NCBI RefSeq assembly: GCF_900105805.1
Contig: NZ_LT629788.1
Coordinates: 3,968,001 to 4,032,000, forward strand
Direction: 5' to 3'
DNA length: 64,000 bases
Source of the DNA: Pseudomonas moraviensis
GTDB taxonomy: Bacteria; Pseudomonadota; Gammaproteobacteria; Pseudomonadales; Pseudomonadaceae
The position numbers were made by a program, and so were the translations under genes. This document shows positions 16,331 through 25,457 of the stretch, piece after piece. The notes beneath the pieces were generated by a model. The model did not search any database. It was not told the DNA's origin and saw only the letters and a list, made by a program, of their open reading frames with translations. How positions within the stretch are numbered: the first letter of the stretch is position 1; every line of letters begins with the position of its first letter.

Positions 16331-16358
16331 ATTCTACAACCTAGAACACCTCTGTCAA
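16331..16358 (-). promoter_or_regulatory. Sigma-70 promoter of the tRNA cluster
   Basis: On the minus strand TTGACA, a 16-base spacer and TAGAAT are followed by the GC-rich stretch AGCGCGCC, the type of discriminator found at stable-RNA promoters under stringent control. Transcription would begin about 80 bases before tRNA-Asn. The rest of 16245-16541 shows no gene. Confidence 0.8.
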
Positions 16359-16490
16359 CCCCCTAAATTGCTTTCAAGTTAATGATTTGCAACTTATTTC
16401 AGATTCCAACCCGGTGGGTTGAAACGCTGCCGGTGACTGACTGCGGGGCGCACTTTACAAGCCTTTTCCTTTGAGTTCAACAGCCTGGCG

Positions 16491-16520
16491 AAAAAAAGGC
16501 CTCGCAATGCGAGGCCTTCC
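16491..16520 (-). terminator. Rho-independent terminator of clpB
   Basis: On the minus strand AAGGCCTCGCATTGCGAGGCC forms a 9-bp stem with a small loop and is followed by TTTTTTT, 22 bases past the clpB stop. Confidence 0.9.
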
Positions 16521-16541
16521 CGGTTTCATTGCCGCTGAGGC

Positions 16542-19106
16542 TTAGCCGAAAACGATTTCGTCGTTCTCGACCTTGCCAGTGGCGGTGTCGCCCGGCATGA
16601 AATGTCCCGACAGGATCAACTGCGCCAGCGGGTTTTCGATCCAGCGCTGGATCGCCCGTTTCAAAGGACGCGCGCCATACACCGGGTCGTAACCGACGGC
16701 GATCAGCTTGTCCATCGCCTCCGGACTCAGCTCCAGCTTCAGCTCGCGCTCGGCCAGGCGACTGCGCAGACGGCCCAGCTGGATCTCGGTAATCCCGGCG
16801 ATCTGGTCGCGTGCCAGCGGCTCGAAGATCACCACTTCGTCGACGCGGTTGATGAACTCCGGCCGGAAGTGCGACGTCAGCGCGTCCATCACCGCGGCAC
16901 GCTGCGCTTCACGATCACCGACCAGCTCCTGGATCTGCATCGAGCCGAGGTTGGACGTCATCACGATCACCGTGTTGCGGAAGTCCACCGTACGCCCGTG
17001 ACTGTCGGTCAGACGGCCATCCTCGAGCACTTGCAGGAGGATGTTGAACACATCCGGGTGCGCCTTCTCGACTTCATCCATGAGGATCACCGAATACGGC
17101 TTGCGACGCACCGCTTCGGTCAGATAACCGCCCTCTTCATAGCCGACGTAGCCCGGTGGCGCACCAATCAGACGAGCCACGGAATGTTTTTCCATGAACT
17201 CGGACATGTCGATCCGCACCATCGCCTCTTCCGTGTCGAAGAGGAATTCGGCCAGCGCCTTGCACAGCTCGGTTTTACCGACACCGGTCGGGCCGAGGAA
17301 CATGAACGAGCCGCTCGGACGATTCGGGTCGGACAACCCGGCACGGGAACGCCGCACGGCGTTGGCCACGGCCACGACCGCCTCTTCCTGACCGATTACC
17401 CGTTTATGCAACAGGCTTTCCATCTTCATCAGCTTGTCGCGCTCGCCTTCGAGCATTTTCGACACCGGGATGCCGGTCCACTTCGACACGACTTCGGCGA
17501 TCTCTTCCTCGGTCACCTTGCTGCGCAGCAACTGATTTTCGCTCTTGCCGTGCTGGTCGACCATCTGCAGGCTGCGCTCCAGATCCGGGATCACCCCGTA
17601 CTGCAACTCGGCCATGCGGTTCAGGTCACCTTTGCGGCGCGCCGCTTCCAGTTCCTGACGCGACTGTTCGATCTTCTGTTGAATCTGCGCAGAGCCCTGC
17701 ACCTCGGCTTTTTCCGAGTTCCAGATTTCTTCCAGATCGGAATACTCACGCTCGTGACGCTCGATTTCTTCCTGGAGTTTTTCCAGACGTTTCTTCGCCG
17801 CGTCGTCGCTTTCTTTCTTCAGTGCCTGGGATTCCACTTTCAGCTGAATCAGGCGTCGCTCGAGACGATCGAGTACTTCCGGTTTGGAGTCGATCTCCAT
17901 GCGGATGCGGCTGGCGGCCTCGTCGATCAGGTCGATAGCCTTGTCCGGCAGCTGCCGGTCAGTGATGTAGCGATGGCTGAGCTTGGCCGCGGCGATGATC
18001 GCGCCGTCAGTGATCGCCACCTTGTGGTGAACCTCGTAACGTTCCTTGAGGCCACGCAGAATGGCGATGGTGTCTTCTTCGCTTGGCTCGTCCACCAGGA
18101 CTTTCTGGAAACGCCGCTCGAGCGCCGCGTCCTTCTCTATATATTGGCGGTACTCGTTGAGCGTGGTCGCGCCGACGCAGTGCAACTCGCCACGGGCCAG
18201 CGCGGGTTTGAGCATGTTACCGGCGTCCATCGAGCCTTCGCCTTTACCGGCGCCGACCATGGTGTGCAGTTCGTCGATGAACAGAATGATCTGCCCTTCC
18301 TGCTTCGACAGTTCGTTGAGCAGGCCTTTGAGGCGCTCTTCGAACTCACCGCGGTACTTGGCACCGGCGATCAGTGCGCCCATGTCCAGCGACAGCAGGC
18401 GTTTGCCCTTGAGGCCGTCCGGCACTTCGCCATTGATGATGCGCTGGGCCAGACCTTCAGCGATCGCGGTTTTACCCACGCCAGGTTCACCGATGAGGAC
18501 CGGGTTGTTCTTGGTACGGCGTTGCAGAACCTGAATGGTCCGACGGATTTCGTCGTCACGGCCGATCACCGGATCGAGCTTGCCGTCCTCGGCGCGCTTG
18601 GTCAGGTCGACGGTGTACTTGTCCAGCGCCTGCCGCGACTCTTCGTGGTTGGCGTCATTCACCGCTTCGCCGCCACGCAAGTTATTGATCGCGTTTTCCA
18701 GGGCTTTCTTGCTCACGCCCTGGCCGAGCAGCAACTTGCCGAGCTTGCTGTTTTCGTCCATTGCGGCGAGCAGCACCAGTTCGCTGGAGATGAACTGGTC
18801 GCCTTTCTGCTGGGCCAGACGGTCGGCCTGATTGAGCAGGCGCGCCAGATCCTGCGACATGTTCACGTCGCCGGTCGGGTTCTGGATTTTCGGTAATTGG
18901 TCGAGCTCTTTGGTCAGCTCTTTACGCAAGCTGTTGACGTCGAAGCCTACTTGCATCAGCAACGGTTTGATCGAACCGCCCTGCTGTTCAAGCATGGCCT
19001 GCATCAAGTGCGCCGGCTCGATGGCCGGATGATCGTGGCCAACCGCCAACGACTGGGCGTCGGACAGGGCCAACTGCAATTTGCTGGTTAAACGGTCTAT
19101 ACGCAT
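16542..19106 (-). CDS. clpB: ATP-dependent disaggregase ClpB
   Basis: An 854-residue Hsp100 chaperone that works with DnaK to rescue aggregated proteins. An N-terminal Clp repeat domain spans about residues 1-145. AAA module 1 carries Walker A GEPGVGKTA at about 206-214 and Walker B IILFIDELHT. A coiled-coil middle domain, the ClpB hallmark, lies at about 410-525 and is rich in E/R/K heptads. AAA module 2 carries GPTGVGKTE at about 605-613. Length is normal for the family. A sigma-32 promoter lies 74-101 bases upstream and a terminator downstream, so it is transcribed alone. Confidence 0.97.
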   Translation of the reverse strand: MRIDRLTSKLQLALSDAQSLAVGHDHPAIEPAHLMQAMLEQQGGSIKPLLMQVGFDVNSLRKELTKELDQLPKIQNPTGDVNMSQDLARLLNQADRLAQQKGDQFISSELVLLAAMDENSKLGKLLLGQGVSKKALENAINNLRGGEAVNDANHEESRQALDKYTVDLTKRAEDGKLDPVIGRDDEIRRTIQVLQRRTKNNPVLIGEPGVGKTAIAEGLAQRIINGEVPDGLKGKRLLSLDMGALIAGAKYRGEFEERLKGLLNELSKQEGQIILFIDELHTMVGAGKGEGSMDAGNMLKPALARGELHCVGATTLNEYRQYIEKDAALERRFQKVLVDEPSEEDTIAILRGLKERYEVHHKVAITDGAIIAAAKLSHRYITDRQLPDKAIDLIDEAASRIRMEIDSKPEVLDRLERRLIQLKVESQALKKESDDAAKKRLEKLQEEIERHEREYSDLEEIWNSEKAEVQGSAQIQQKIEQSRQELEAARRKGDLNRMAELQYGVIPDLERSLQMVDQHGKSENQLLRSKVTEEEIAEVVSKWTGIPVSKMLEGERDKLMKMESLLHKRVIGQEEAVVAVANAVRRSRAGLSDPNRPSGSFMFLGPTGVGKTELCKALAEFLFDTEEAMVRIDMSEFMEKHSVARLIGAPPGYVGYEEGGYLTEAVRRKPYSVILMDEVEKAHPDVFNILLQVLEDGRLTDSHGRTVDFRNTVIVMTSNLGSMQIQELVGDREAQRAAVMDALTSHFRPEFINRVDEVVIFEPLARDQIAGITEIQLGRLRSRLAERELKLELSPEAMDKLIAVGYDPVYGARPLKRAIQRWIENPLAQLILSGHFMPGDTATGKVENDEIVFG

Positions 19107-19179
19107 GGGTCACCTTCCTTTTGAGCAGGCCGGACCTAAGAAACCATCCTGAATAAAGAAACCTGCCAGATACCACTGT

Positions 19180-19207
19180 AGATGCGGTCGATTCTGGGAG
19201 ATTCAAG
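19180..19207 (-). promoter_or_regulatory. Sigma-32 heat-shock promoter of clpB
   Basis: On the minus strand CTTGAAT, a 13-base spacer and CCGCATCT match the RpoH consensus CTTGAAA-N13-CCCCATNT closely, with exact spacing, 74 bases before the clpB start. Confidence 0.85.
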
Positions 19208-19237
19208 CGTCGGAGAGTTGATACAGGTCAGGCAAGT

Positions 19238-19960
19238 CTAGCGGGTGAGCCAGATCAATGAAGCGAACCGACCGGTGCGCGACGCACGGCGGTAAGAAAA
19301 GAAGCGCGGATCGGTCACGGTGCAGAAACCGCCACCATAAACAGCCGTGACACCCCGTTCAGCCAGACGCAGGCGCGCCAGCAGATAGATATCAGCCATG
19401 AACTTGCCGGCATTGTTGCTCGGTACGAACGCTTCTGCTGCTTCAGGCAGTTGATTGATGAAGACTTCCCGTACTTCCGGACCGACCTCAAAGGCTTTGG
19501 GGCCAATGGCCGGGCCGAGCCAGACCAGTACCTCGTCAGCAGGAACATCGAGGCTGTCGAGGGTGGCTTCAAGCACGCCCGCCGCCAGACCACGCCAACC
19601 GGCATGAGCGGCCGCGACACGCGTGCCGGCACGATCGCAGAACAATGCCGGCAAACAGTCTGCCGTCATCGCCGCGCAGGCAATAGCCGGCGTTGCCGTC
19701 CAACTGGCATCTGCCGTCGCAACAACGCCCGGATCAGCATGAACTACGGCTATCCCGTGCACTTGCTGCAACCAGGCAGGCTGTATAGAAAAGTGCTCGG
19801 TCAGACGCCGACGGTTCTCGGCAACGGCCTCAGGACGATCATCGACATGATCGCCCAGATTAAGGCTGTCGAACGGCGCCTCACTGACACCGCCCTCGCG
19901 GGTGGTGACACAGGCCCTGACGCTGGCCGGCGCAGGCCAGTCCGGCGTCAGCCAGTTCAT
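19238..19960 (-). CDS. pgeF: Peptidoglycan editing factor / multicopper-like purine phosphorylase PgeF (YfiH)
   Basis: A 240-residue cytoplasmic protein of the DUF152/YfiH laccase-domain family. Its metal ligands are seen in HAGWRGLAAG (His) and in the cysteines of AAMTADCLPALFCD; the late GGGFCTVTDPRFFSYRR block is family-typical. YfiH was reported to remove or prevent mis-incorporated residues in peptidoglycan precursors, and relatives show purine-nucleoside phosphorylase or deaminase activity. Its start overlaps the rluD stop by 4 bases (ATGA), so rluD-pgeF form an operon, an arrangement common in gammaproteobacteria. Confidence 0.92.
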   Translation of the reverse strand: MNWLTPDWPAPASVRACVTTREGGVSEAPFDSLNLGDHVDDRPEAVAENRRRLTEHFSIQPAWLQQVHGIAVVHADPGVVATADASWTATPAIACAAMTADCLPALFCDRAGTRVAAAHAGWRGLAAGVLEATLDSLDVPADEVLVWLGPAIGPKAFEVGPEVREVFINQLPEAAEAFVPSNNAGKFMADIYLLARLRLAERGVTAVYGGGFCTVTDPRFFSYRRASRTGRFASLIWLTR

Positions 19961-20919
19961 CCGACGAAGGCCTCGCGATCCTGCTTGAGCAGAGTCAGCA
20001 GCCAGACGAAATCTTCCGGCAGCGGCGATTCCCAGCTCATCCGCTCACCACTCGTCGGGTGATCCAGTTCAAGGAAGCGCGCGTGCAAGGCCTGACGCGG
20101 GAAGTGCTTGAGGGATTCAACCATGGTCGGGTTGGCCGCTGGCGGAATGCGGAAACGCCCGCCGTACGCCGGGTCGCCGACCAACGGGAAGTTGATGTGT
20201 GCCATGTGCACGCGGATCTGGTGGGTCCGACCGGTTTCCAGTTTCACCCGCACGTGGGTGTGGGAACGGAAACGCTCGAGCACGCGATAGTGGCTGACGG
20301 CAGGCTTGCCGCCTTCCATCACCGCCATGCGCTGGCGCTGCTGGCCGTGACGACCGATCGGCGCGTTGATCTTGCCGCCGGCGGTGACCACGCCGATCAC
20401 GATGCATTCGTAGATGCGGCTGACGCTGCGGCTCTGCAATTGCGCGACCAGCTTGGTCTGCGCCTGAATGGTCTTGGCCACCACCATCAGACCGGTGGTG
20501 TCCTTGTCCAGACGATGCACGATACCGGCGCGCGGGACATTGATGATGTCCGGCACATGGTGCAACAAAGCGTTGAGCAGGGTGCCATCGGCGTGACCGG
20601 CAGCCGGGTGCACCACCAGGCCCGCAGGCTTGTTGATCACCAGGATGTCGTCGTCTTCATAGACGATGTCGAGCTCGATGTCCTGGGCGATCCACTCGCC
20701 CTGGGCTTCCTGCTCGGCAGTCAGCTCAAGGATGGCACCGCCATGCACAATGTCGCGCGGGCGGATCACCGCCCCGTCCACAGTCAGGCGACCTTCTTTG
20801 ATCCAGGCGGAAAGGCGCGAGCGTGAGTGCTCAGCGAAGAGTTGGGCGGCGACTTGATCGAGGCGTTGGCCGCCCAATTCGGACGGCACCTCTGCGCGAA
20901 GTTCAATTTTATCGGACAT
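19957..20919 (-). CDS. rluD: 23S rRNA pseudouridine synthase RluD
   Basis: A 320-residue enzyme that makes pseudouridines at positions 1911, 1915 and 1917 of helix 69 of 23S rRNA. An S4 RNA-binding domain lies at about residues 15-75 (GGQRLDQVAAQLFAEHSRSR). The catalytic Asp is in the motif HRLDKDTTGLMVVAK at about 134-148. The late RTHQIRVHM and DPAYGG blocks are also typical. The start at 20919 (MSDKIELRAEV) was chosen; an upstream Met at 20940 would add seven residues without conservation. It is divergent from bamD and coupled to pgeF. Confidence 0.95.
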   Translation of the reverse strand: MSDKIELRAEVPSELGGQRLDQVAAQLFAEHSRSRLSAWIKEGRLTVDGAVIRPRDIVHGGAILELTAEQEAQGEWIAQDIELDIVYEDDDILVINKPAGLVVHPAAGHADGTLLNALLHHVPDIINVPRAGIVHRLDKDTTGLMVVAKTIQAQTKLVAQLQSRSVSRIYECIVIGVVTAGGKINAPIGRHGQQRQRMAVMEGGKPAVSHYRVLERFRSHTHVRVKLETGRTHQIRVHMAHINFPLVGDPAYGGRFRIPPAANPTMVESLKHFPRQALHARFLELDHPTSGERMSWESPLPEDFVWLLTLLKQDREAFVG

Positions 20920-20945
20920 GCTCGGACTGGGCGTCGGCACAGCCT

Positions 20946-20975
20946 TTGGTTTCGGCTGCGCGCTTGTGGTTAAAT
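20946..20975 (+). promoter_or_regulatory. Probable sigma-70 promoter of bamD
   Basis: TTGGTT, an 18-base spacer and TTAAAT, 95 bases before the bamD start. Matches are moderate (4 of 6 at each element). Confidence 0.4.
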
Positions 20976-20987
20976 ACGGCGTCTTTT

Positions 20988-21010
20988 GCCCCGAGGCTTT
21001 TCAACGGGGC
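20988..21010. other. Hairpin in the bamD leader
   Basis: GCCCCG and CGGGGC form a 6-bp perfect stem with an 11-base loop in the predicted untranslated leader. No U run follows, so it is not an obvious terminator; it may simply stabilise the 5' end. Confidence 0.4.
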
Positions 21011-21070
21011 GCTCATCATAACAGGACGGCCCCGCCCAAGACAGCGGCCGTCATAGGGACGCAAGCCGCC

Positions 21071-22087
21071 ATGCAAGTGAAACACCTGCTGCTGATCGCC
21101 ATCCTCGCATTGACCGCTGCTTGCTCATCGAAGGAAGTCGTAGACGAAAACCTCAGCGAAGCCGAGCTGTATCAGCAGGCTCAGACTGATCTGGACAACA
21201 ACAGCTACACCAGTGCCACAGCCAAGCTGAAGGCTCTGGAGTCGCGTTATCCGTTCGGTCGCTACGCCGATCAGGCTCAGCTGGAGTTGATCTACGCCAA
21301 CTACAAGAACGCCGAGCCGGAAGCTGCAAAGTCCGCCGCCGAGCGTTTCATTCGTTTGCATCCGCAGCATCCGAACGTGGATTACGCGTACTACCTCAAG
21401 GGTCTGACCTCGTTCGACCAGGACGTCGGCCTGCTGGCGCGCTTCCTGCCGCTGGACATGACCAAGCGTGACCCGGGCGCCGCCCGCGACTCGTACAACG
21501 AGTTCGCCCAGTTGACCAGCCGCTACCCGAACAGCCGCTACGCGCCGGACGCCAAGCAGCGCATGATCTACCTGCGCAACCTGCTGGCCGCCTACGAAAT
21601 CCACGTGGCCGACTACTACCTGACCCGTCAGGCTTACGTAGCCGCTGCCAACCGTGGCAAGTACGTGGTGGAAAACTTCCAGGAAACCCCATCGGTCGGC
21701 GACGGCCTGGCGGTAATGACCGAAGCCTACCAGCGTCTGCACCTCGACGATCTGGCGGCCACCAGTCTGGAAACCCTGAAACTCAACTACCCGGATCACC
21801 CGAACCTGCAGGACGGCCAGTTCGTGCCACGCGTAGCCGAGGCTGACAACCGTTCGTTCCTGAGCAAGGCGACGTTGGGCCTGATCGAATCCCGTCCACC
21901 GCTGCCGCCGGGCGAGACCCGCGCCAACCAGGACGTGCAGAAGCAGTTCCAGGACGCGAAAGACGCGATCCCGAACGAGCTCAAGCCTAAAGATGAAAAC
22001 GGCGACGTGATCGAAGAGCCAGAGCCTGAATCCAGCGACACCGACCGCTCGTGGTTCAGCTACATGACCTTCGGCGTGTTCGACTGA
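21071..22087 (+). CDS. bamD: Outer membrane assembly lipoprotein BamD (ComL)
   Basis: A 338-residue lipoprotein of the BAM complex, which folds beta-barrel proteins into the outer membrane. The signal peptide ends with the lipobox LTAAC-SS (Cys at about residue 17). Five TPR-like repeats follow at about 30-245, including the hallmark SRYPFGRYADQAQLELIY and SRYPNSRYAPDAKQ. The C-terminal extension (about 250-338) is acidic and longer than in E. coli (245 residues), as is usual in Pseudomonas. ATG 21071 starts the signal peptide; the frame remains open upstream. A strong terminator follows. Confidence 0.96.
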   Translation: MQVKHLLLIAILALTAACSSKEVVDENLSEAELYQQAQTDLDNNSYTSATAKLKALESRYPFGRYADQAQLELIYANYKNAEPEAAKSAAERFIRLHPQHPNVDYAYYLKGLTSFDQDVGLLARFLPLDMTKRDPGAARDSYNEFAQLTSRYPNSRYAPDAKQRMIYLRNLLAAYEIHVADYYLTRQAYVAAANRGKYVVENFQETPSVGDGLAVMTEAYQRLHLDDLAATSLETLKLNYPDHPNLQDGQFVPRVAEADNRSFLSKATLGLIESRPPLPPGETRANQDVQKQFQDAKDAIPNELKPKDENGDVIEEPEPESSDTDRSWFSYMTFGVFD

Positions 22088-22103
22088 ACACACCGGTTGT
22101 ACG

Positions 22104-22136
22104 AAAAAGGGAGATCTGCGGATCTCCCTTTTTTAT
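22104..22136 (+). terminator. Rho-independent terminator of bamD
   Basis: GGGAGATC-TGCG-GATCTCCC forms a perfect 8-bp stem followed by TTTTTTATT. Confidence 0.93.
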
Positions 22137-22213
22137 TGCCGCGCTTTAATAGGCTGTGCGCTGCTCGGGTCCTTGGCTAAACTGCCGGATCATCAGTCGA
22201 AAAGCCGCTCATC

Positions 22214-22447
22214 ATGCTTCGTTTATTGTTCTGGATTGCCCTGATCTTCGCCGCCATCTGGCTCTGGCGCAAATTCAAGGCCCCCGCCTCGTCCACCCGA
22301 TCGCCACGCGAACAGGACGCCCCGCCGATGGTGCGTTGCGCACATTGCGGCGTGCACCTGCCGCGCGACCGCGCCCTGGGTAACCAGCAACAATGGTATT
22401 GCAGCCAGGCTCATCTTGAGCAAGGCCCGGGCGCCAGTGGTCGCTGA
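22214..22447 (+). CDS. PP0621 family small membrane-anchored zinc-ribbon-like protein
   Basis: A 77-residue protein. Residues 2-18 are a membrane segment (LRLLFWIALIFAAIWLW) followed by a basic linker. The C-terminal half contains Cys42, Cys45, Cys63 and His67 in the arrangement CAHC-x17-CSQAH, which would hold one zinc ion. The same family is found just upstream of pilS in other pseudomonads. The end of the gene overlaps the pilS start region by about 10-30 bases, so the two are probably co-translated. No function is known; a role in PilS signalling is inference from position. Confidence 0.8.
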   Translation: MLRLLFWIALIFAAIWLWRKFKAPASSTRSPREQDAPPMVRCAHCGVHLPRDRALGNQQQWYCSQAHLEQGPGASGR

Positions 22448-24026
22448 GGCCGCCAACGCCGACCAGAAACAGGCGCAGCGTCTGCTGCGCCTTTATCACC
22501 TGTACCGCTTGAGTGTCGGCATCACCCTGGTGCTGCTGATCTCCAGCAACATGGACAACCGCCTGCTGACGTCGGCCAACGACGATCTGCTGCGCGGTGG
22601 CAGCTGGCTGTATCTGATCATCAATATGCTGCTGGTGGTGTTCCTCGAAAACACCCGGCGCCCGGCGCAACTGTTCACTTTAGCGTTGGTCGATGTGCTG
22701 CTGTTGTGCGGCCTGTTCTACGCCGCTGGCGGCGTCGCCAGTGCGCTGGGCAATCTGCTGGTCGTCTCGGTGGCGATCAGCAATACCCTGCTGCGCCGGC
22801 GCATCGGCCTGCTGATTGCCGCCATTGCGGCAATCGGCATTGTCGGCCTGAGCTTTGTGCTGAGCTTCAGCCATCCCCTCAGCGCCAACGCCTACCTGCA
22901 AGCCGGCACCCTCGGCGCGCTGTGCTTTGCCGCCTCGTTGCTGGTGCAAGGGCTGATCCGCCGCCTCGAAGTCAGTGAAACCCTCGCCGAACAGCGCGCC
23001 AGTGAAGTGGTTGGCCTGGAAGCGCTCAACGCGTTGATCCTGCAACGCATGCGCACTGGCATTCTGGTGCTCGATGAGCAACGCCGGGTGCAACTGGCCA
23101 ATCACAGCGCGCAAAGCCTGCTCGGCCATAGCCACCTGCAAGGTCATTTGATCGATGAGTATTCGCCCGCGCTGGTCGATCGCCTGCGCCTGTGGCGCAA
23201 CAACCCGACCTTGCGCCCGCAGAGCCTGAAAATCCCCGGCAACGGCCTCGAGCTGCAACCAAGCTTCATCGCCCTTGAGCAGAGCCCGAACCAGCAGACC
23301 CTGGTGTTTCTCGAAGATCTGGCGCAAATCACCCAACAGGCGCAGCAACTCAAACTCGCTGCGCTCGGGCGTTTGACCGCGGGCATCTCCCACGAAATTC
23401 GCAATCCGTTGGGCGCAATCAGTCATGCCGCGCAGCTGTTGGCCGAGTCCGAGGAACTCGATAGCGCGGATCGGCGTCTGACGCAGATTATTCAAGATCA
23501 CTCCCAGCGCATGAACCGAGTCATCGAAAACGTCCTGCAACTGTCCCGCCGTCAGCAAAGCGCACCGCAACGGCTGGACCTCAAGCCATGGCTGGAAGAC
23601 TTCGTCGGCGAAACCCGCGAGCAGGCCACCGAGCGCCAGCACATTCATCTACGGATCAATTCGGGCGACTTCACCACGCTGATGGACCCCAACCAGCTGC
23701 GGCAGATTCTCGACAATCTGATACGCAACGCCTGGCGGCACAGTGCCCAGTTGCACGAGCAGGCCGAGGTCTGGCTGGCGCTGTTCGTCGACCCCGACAG
23801 CCAGTTGGCAGTACTCGAAGTGCAGGACAACGGCCCCGGCGTGTCGGCCGACGAGCAGGCGCATCTGTTCGAACCGTTCTTCACCACCAGCAGCCAGGGC
23901 ACCGGTCTTGGCCTTTATCTGTCCCGTGAGCTGTGCGAAAGCAACCAGGCACGCCTAGACTTCAAATCACGCCAAGGCGGCGGCTGCTTTCGCATCACCT
24001 TTGCTCACGGACGGAAACAAAGTTGA
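22416..24026 (+). CDS. pilS: Two-component sensor histidine kinase PilS
   Basis: A membrane histidine kinase that controls pilin transcription by phosphorylating PilR and that senses PilA level in the inner membrane. About six hydrophobic segments span residues 25-190, followed by a PAS region (about 195-300), the HisKA box SHEIRNPLGAISHAAQ with His at about residue 325, and the ATP-binding N and G boxes (DNLIRNAWRHSA, DNGPGVSADE, GTGLGLYLS). The start is uncertain: TTG 22416 gives 536 residues, GTG 22437 gives 529, the P. aeruginosa length being about 530. Its stop overlaps the TTG start of pilR. Confidence 0.94.
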   Translation: MSKARAPVVAEAANADQKQAQRLLRLYHLYRLSVGITLVLLISSNMDNRLLTSANDDLLRGGSWLYLIINMLLVVFLENTRRPAQLFTLALVDVLLLCGLFYAAGGVASALGNLLVVSVAISNTLLRRRIGLLIAAIAAIGIVGLSFVLSFSHPLSANAYLQAGTLGALCFAASLLVQGLIRRLEVSETLAEQRASEVVGLEALNALILQRMRTGILVLDEQRRVQLANHSAQSLLGHSHLQGHLIDEYSPALVDRLRLWRNNPTLRPQSLKIPGNGLELQPSFIALEQSPNQQTLVFLEDLAQITQQAQQLKLAALGRLTAGISHEIRNPLGAISHAAQLLAESEELDSADRRLTQIIQDHSQRMNRVIENVLQLSRRQQSAPQRLDLKPWLEDFVGETREQATERQHIHLRINSGDFTTLMDPNQLRQILDNLIRNAWRHSAQLHEQAEVWLALFVDPDSQLAVLEVQDNGPGVSADEQAHLFEPFFTTSSQGTGLGLYLSRELCESNQARLDFKSRQGGGCFRITFAHGRKQS

Positions 24027-25369
24027 ATACAAGCCCACGGCAAAAAATTCTTATCGTCGACGACGAACCGGATATCCGCGAGCTCCTGGAAATCACCCTG
24101 GGACGGATGAAACTCGAGACCTTCAGCGCACGCAACCTGGGCGAGGCTCAGGCGCTGTTACAGCGCGAGCACTTTGACCTGTGCCTGACCGACATGCGCC
24201 TGCCCGACGGCACCGGGCTGGAGCTGGTGCAACACATCCAGCAGCGCGCTCCGCATCTGCCGGTGGCGATGATCACCGCGTACGGAAGCCTGGAAACGGC
24301 GATCAATGCGCTGAAGGCCGGCGCGTTCGATTTCCTCACCAAACCAGTGGAGCTGCCGCGACTGCGCGAACTGGTCAGCTCGGCGCTGCGCATGCCGACA
24401 GCCGGTGGCCTGAGTACGGCAATCGAGCGACGCTTGCTGGGCGACTCGCCGCCGATGGCCAATCTGCGCAAGCAGATCGACAAGCTCGCGCGCAGCCAGG
24501 CGCCGGTGTACATCAGCGGTGAATCCGGCAGCGGCAAAGAACTGGTCGCGCGCCTGATTCACGAACAAGGCCCGCGCGCGAGCCAGCCCTTTGTGCCGGT
24601 GAACTGCGGGGCGATTCCGTCGGAGCTGATGGAAAGCGAATTCTTCGGCCACCGCAAAGGCAGTTTCACCGGTGCCGTCGAAGACAAGCCGGGGCTGTTC
24701 CAGGCGGCACACGGCGGCACGTTGTTTCTCGATGAAGTCGCCGATCTGCCACTGCCGATGCAGGTGAAACTGCTGCGGGCGATTCAGGAAAAAGCCGTGC
24801 GCAGCGTCGGCGGCCAGCAGGAAACGGTGGTCGACGTGCGCATCCTGTGCGCCACACACAAAGACCTTGAAGCCGAAGTCGCGGCCGAGCGCTTCCGTCA
24901 GGATCTGTATTACCGGCTCAACGTCATTGAACTGCGCGTGCCCTCCCTGCGAGAACGTCGCGACGACATCGAGGCGCTCGCCATGCATGTGCTCAAGCGT
25001 CTGGCCAAGGACACTGGACAACCCGAAGCGCGCCTGCATCCGCAAGCGCTGGAGGCGCTGAAGAACTATCGCTTTCCCGGCAACGTGCGCGAACTGGAGA
25101 ATGTCCTCGAACGCGCGCACACCTTGTGTGAACAGCGCACGATCGAAGCGCAGGATCTGCGTTTGAGCGAAGGAAATTGCGCCGCGGATGGGGCGACGGC
25201 TGATCTGACGCAGATCGACAATCTCGAGGATTATCTGGAGAGCGTCGAGCGCAAACTCATTCTGCAGGCGCTGGAGGAAACCCGCTGGAACCGCACGGCG
25301 GCGGCGCAGCGGTTGAGTCTGTCGTTTCGGTCGATGCGTTATCGGCTGAAGAAGTTGGGTCTGGACTAG
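24023..25369 (+). CDS. pilR: Sigma-54-dependent response regulator PilR
   Basis: A 448-residue NtrC-family activator that turns on pilA transcription with RpoN. The receiver domain (about residues 8-120) has the acidic pair VDDEPD and the phospho-acceptor Asp in CLTDMRLPDG (about 57). The AAA+ domain has Walker A GESGSGKE, the sigma-54 contact motif GSFTGA and Walker B GGTLFLDEVADLP. The Fis-type HTH is at the C-terminus (RTAAAQRLSLSFRSMRYRLK). TTG 24023, overlapping the pilS stop (TTGA), gives a protein colinear with the P. aeruginosa form; an upstream in-frame ATG would only add pilS-shadow sequence. A target promoter is at 5340 in this window. Confidence 0.95.
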   Translation: MNTSPRQKILIVDDEPDIRELLEITLGRMKLETFSARNLGEAQALLQREHFDLCLTDMRLPDGTGLELVQHIQQRAPHLPVAMITAYGSLETAINALKAGAFDFLTKPVELPRLRELVSSALRMPTAGGLSTAIERRLLGDSPPMANLRKQIDKLARSQAPVYISGESGSGKELVARLIHEQGPRASQPFVPVNCGAIPSELMESEFFGHRKGSFTGAVEDKPGLFQAAHGGTLFLDEVADLPLPMQVKLLRAIQEKAVRSVGGQQETVVDVRILCATHKDLEAEVAAERFRQDLYYRLNVIELRVPSLRERRDDIEALAMHVLKRLAKDTGQPEARLHPQALEALKNYRFPGNVRELENVLERAHTLCEQRTIEAQDLRLSEGNCAADGATADLTQIDNLEDYLESVERKLILQALEETRWNRTAAAQRLSLSFRSMRYRLKKLGLD

Positions 25370-25454
25370 ATCGCAAAGATCGCAGCCTTCGGCAGCTCCC
25401 ACATTGGAATGCGTTCCCTGTAGGAGCTGCCGAAGGCTGCGATCTTTTGATCTT
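25370..25454. repeat. REP pair, GTAGGAGCTGCC type, reversed topology
   Basis: The units of the same family as at 10900 are present but in the opposite order: GATCGCAGCCTTCGGCAGCT comes first and TGTAGGAGCTGCCGAAGGCT second, so the TAGGAG ends face each other across about 20 bp. Confidence 0.9.
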
Positions 25455-25457
25455 GCT

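Noticed and set aside
16602..18896. Plus-strand frame of 764 codons opposite clpB
   Set aside because: clpB is unmistakable on the minus strand, and the antisense translation lacks any motif.
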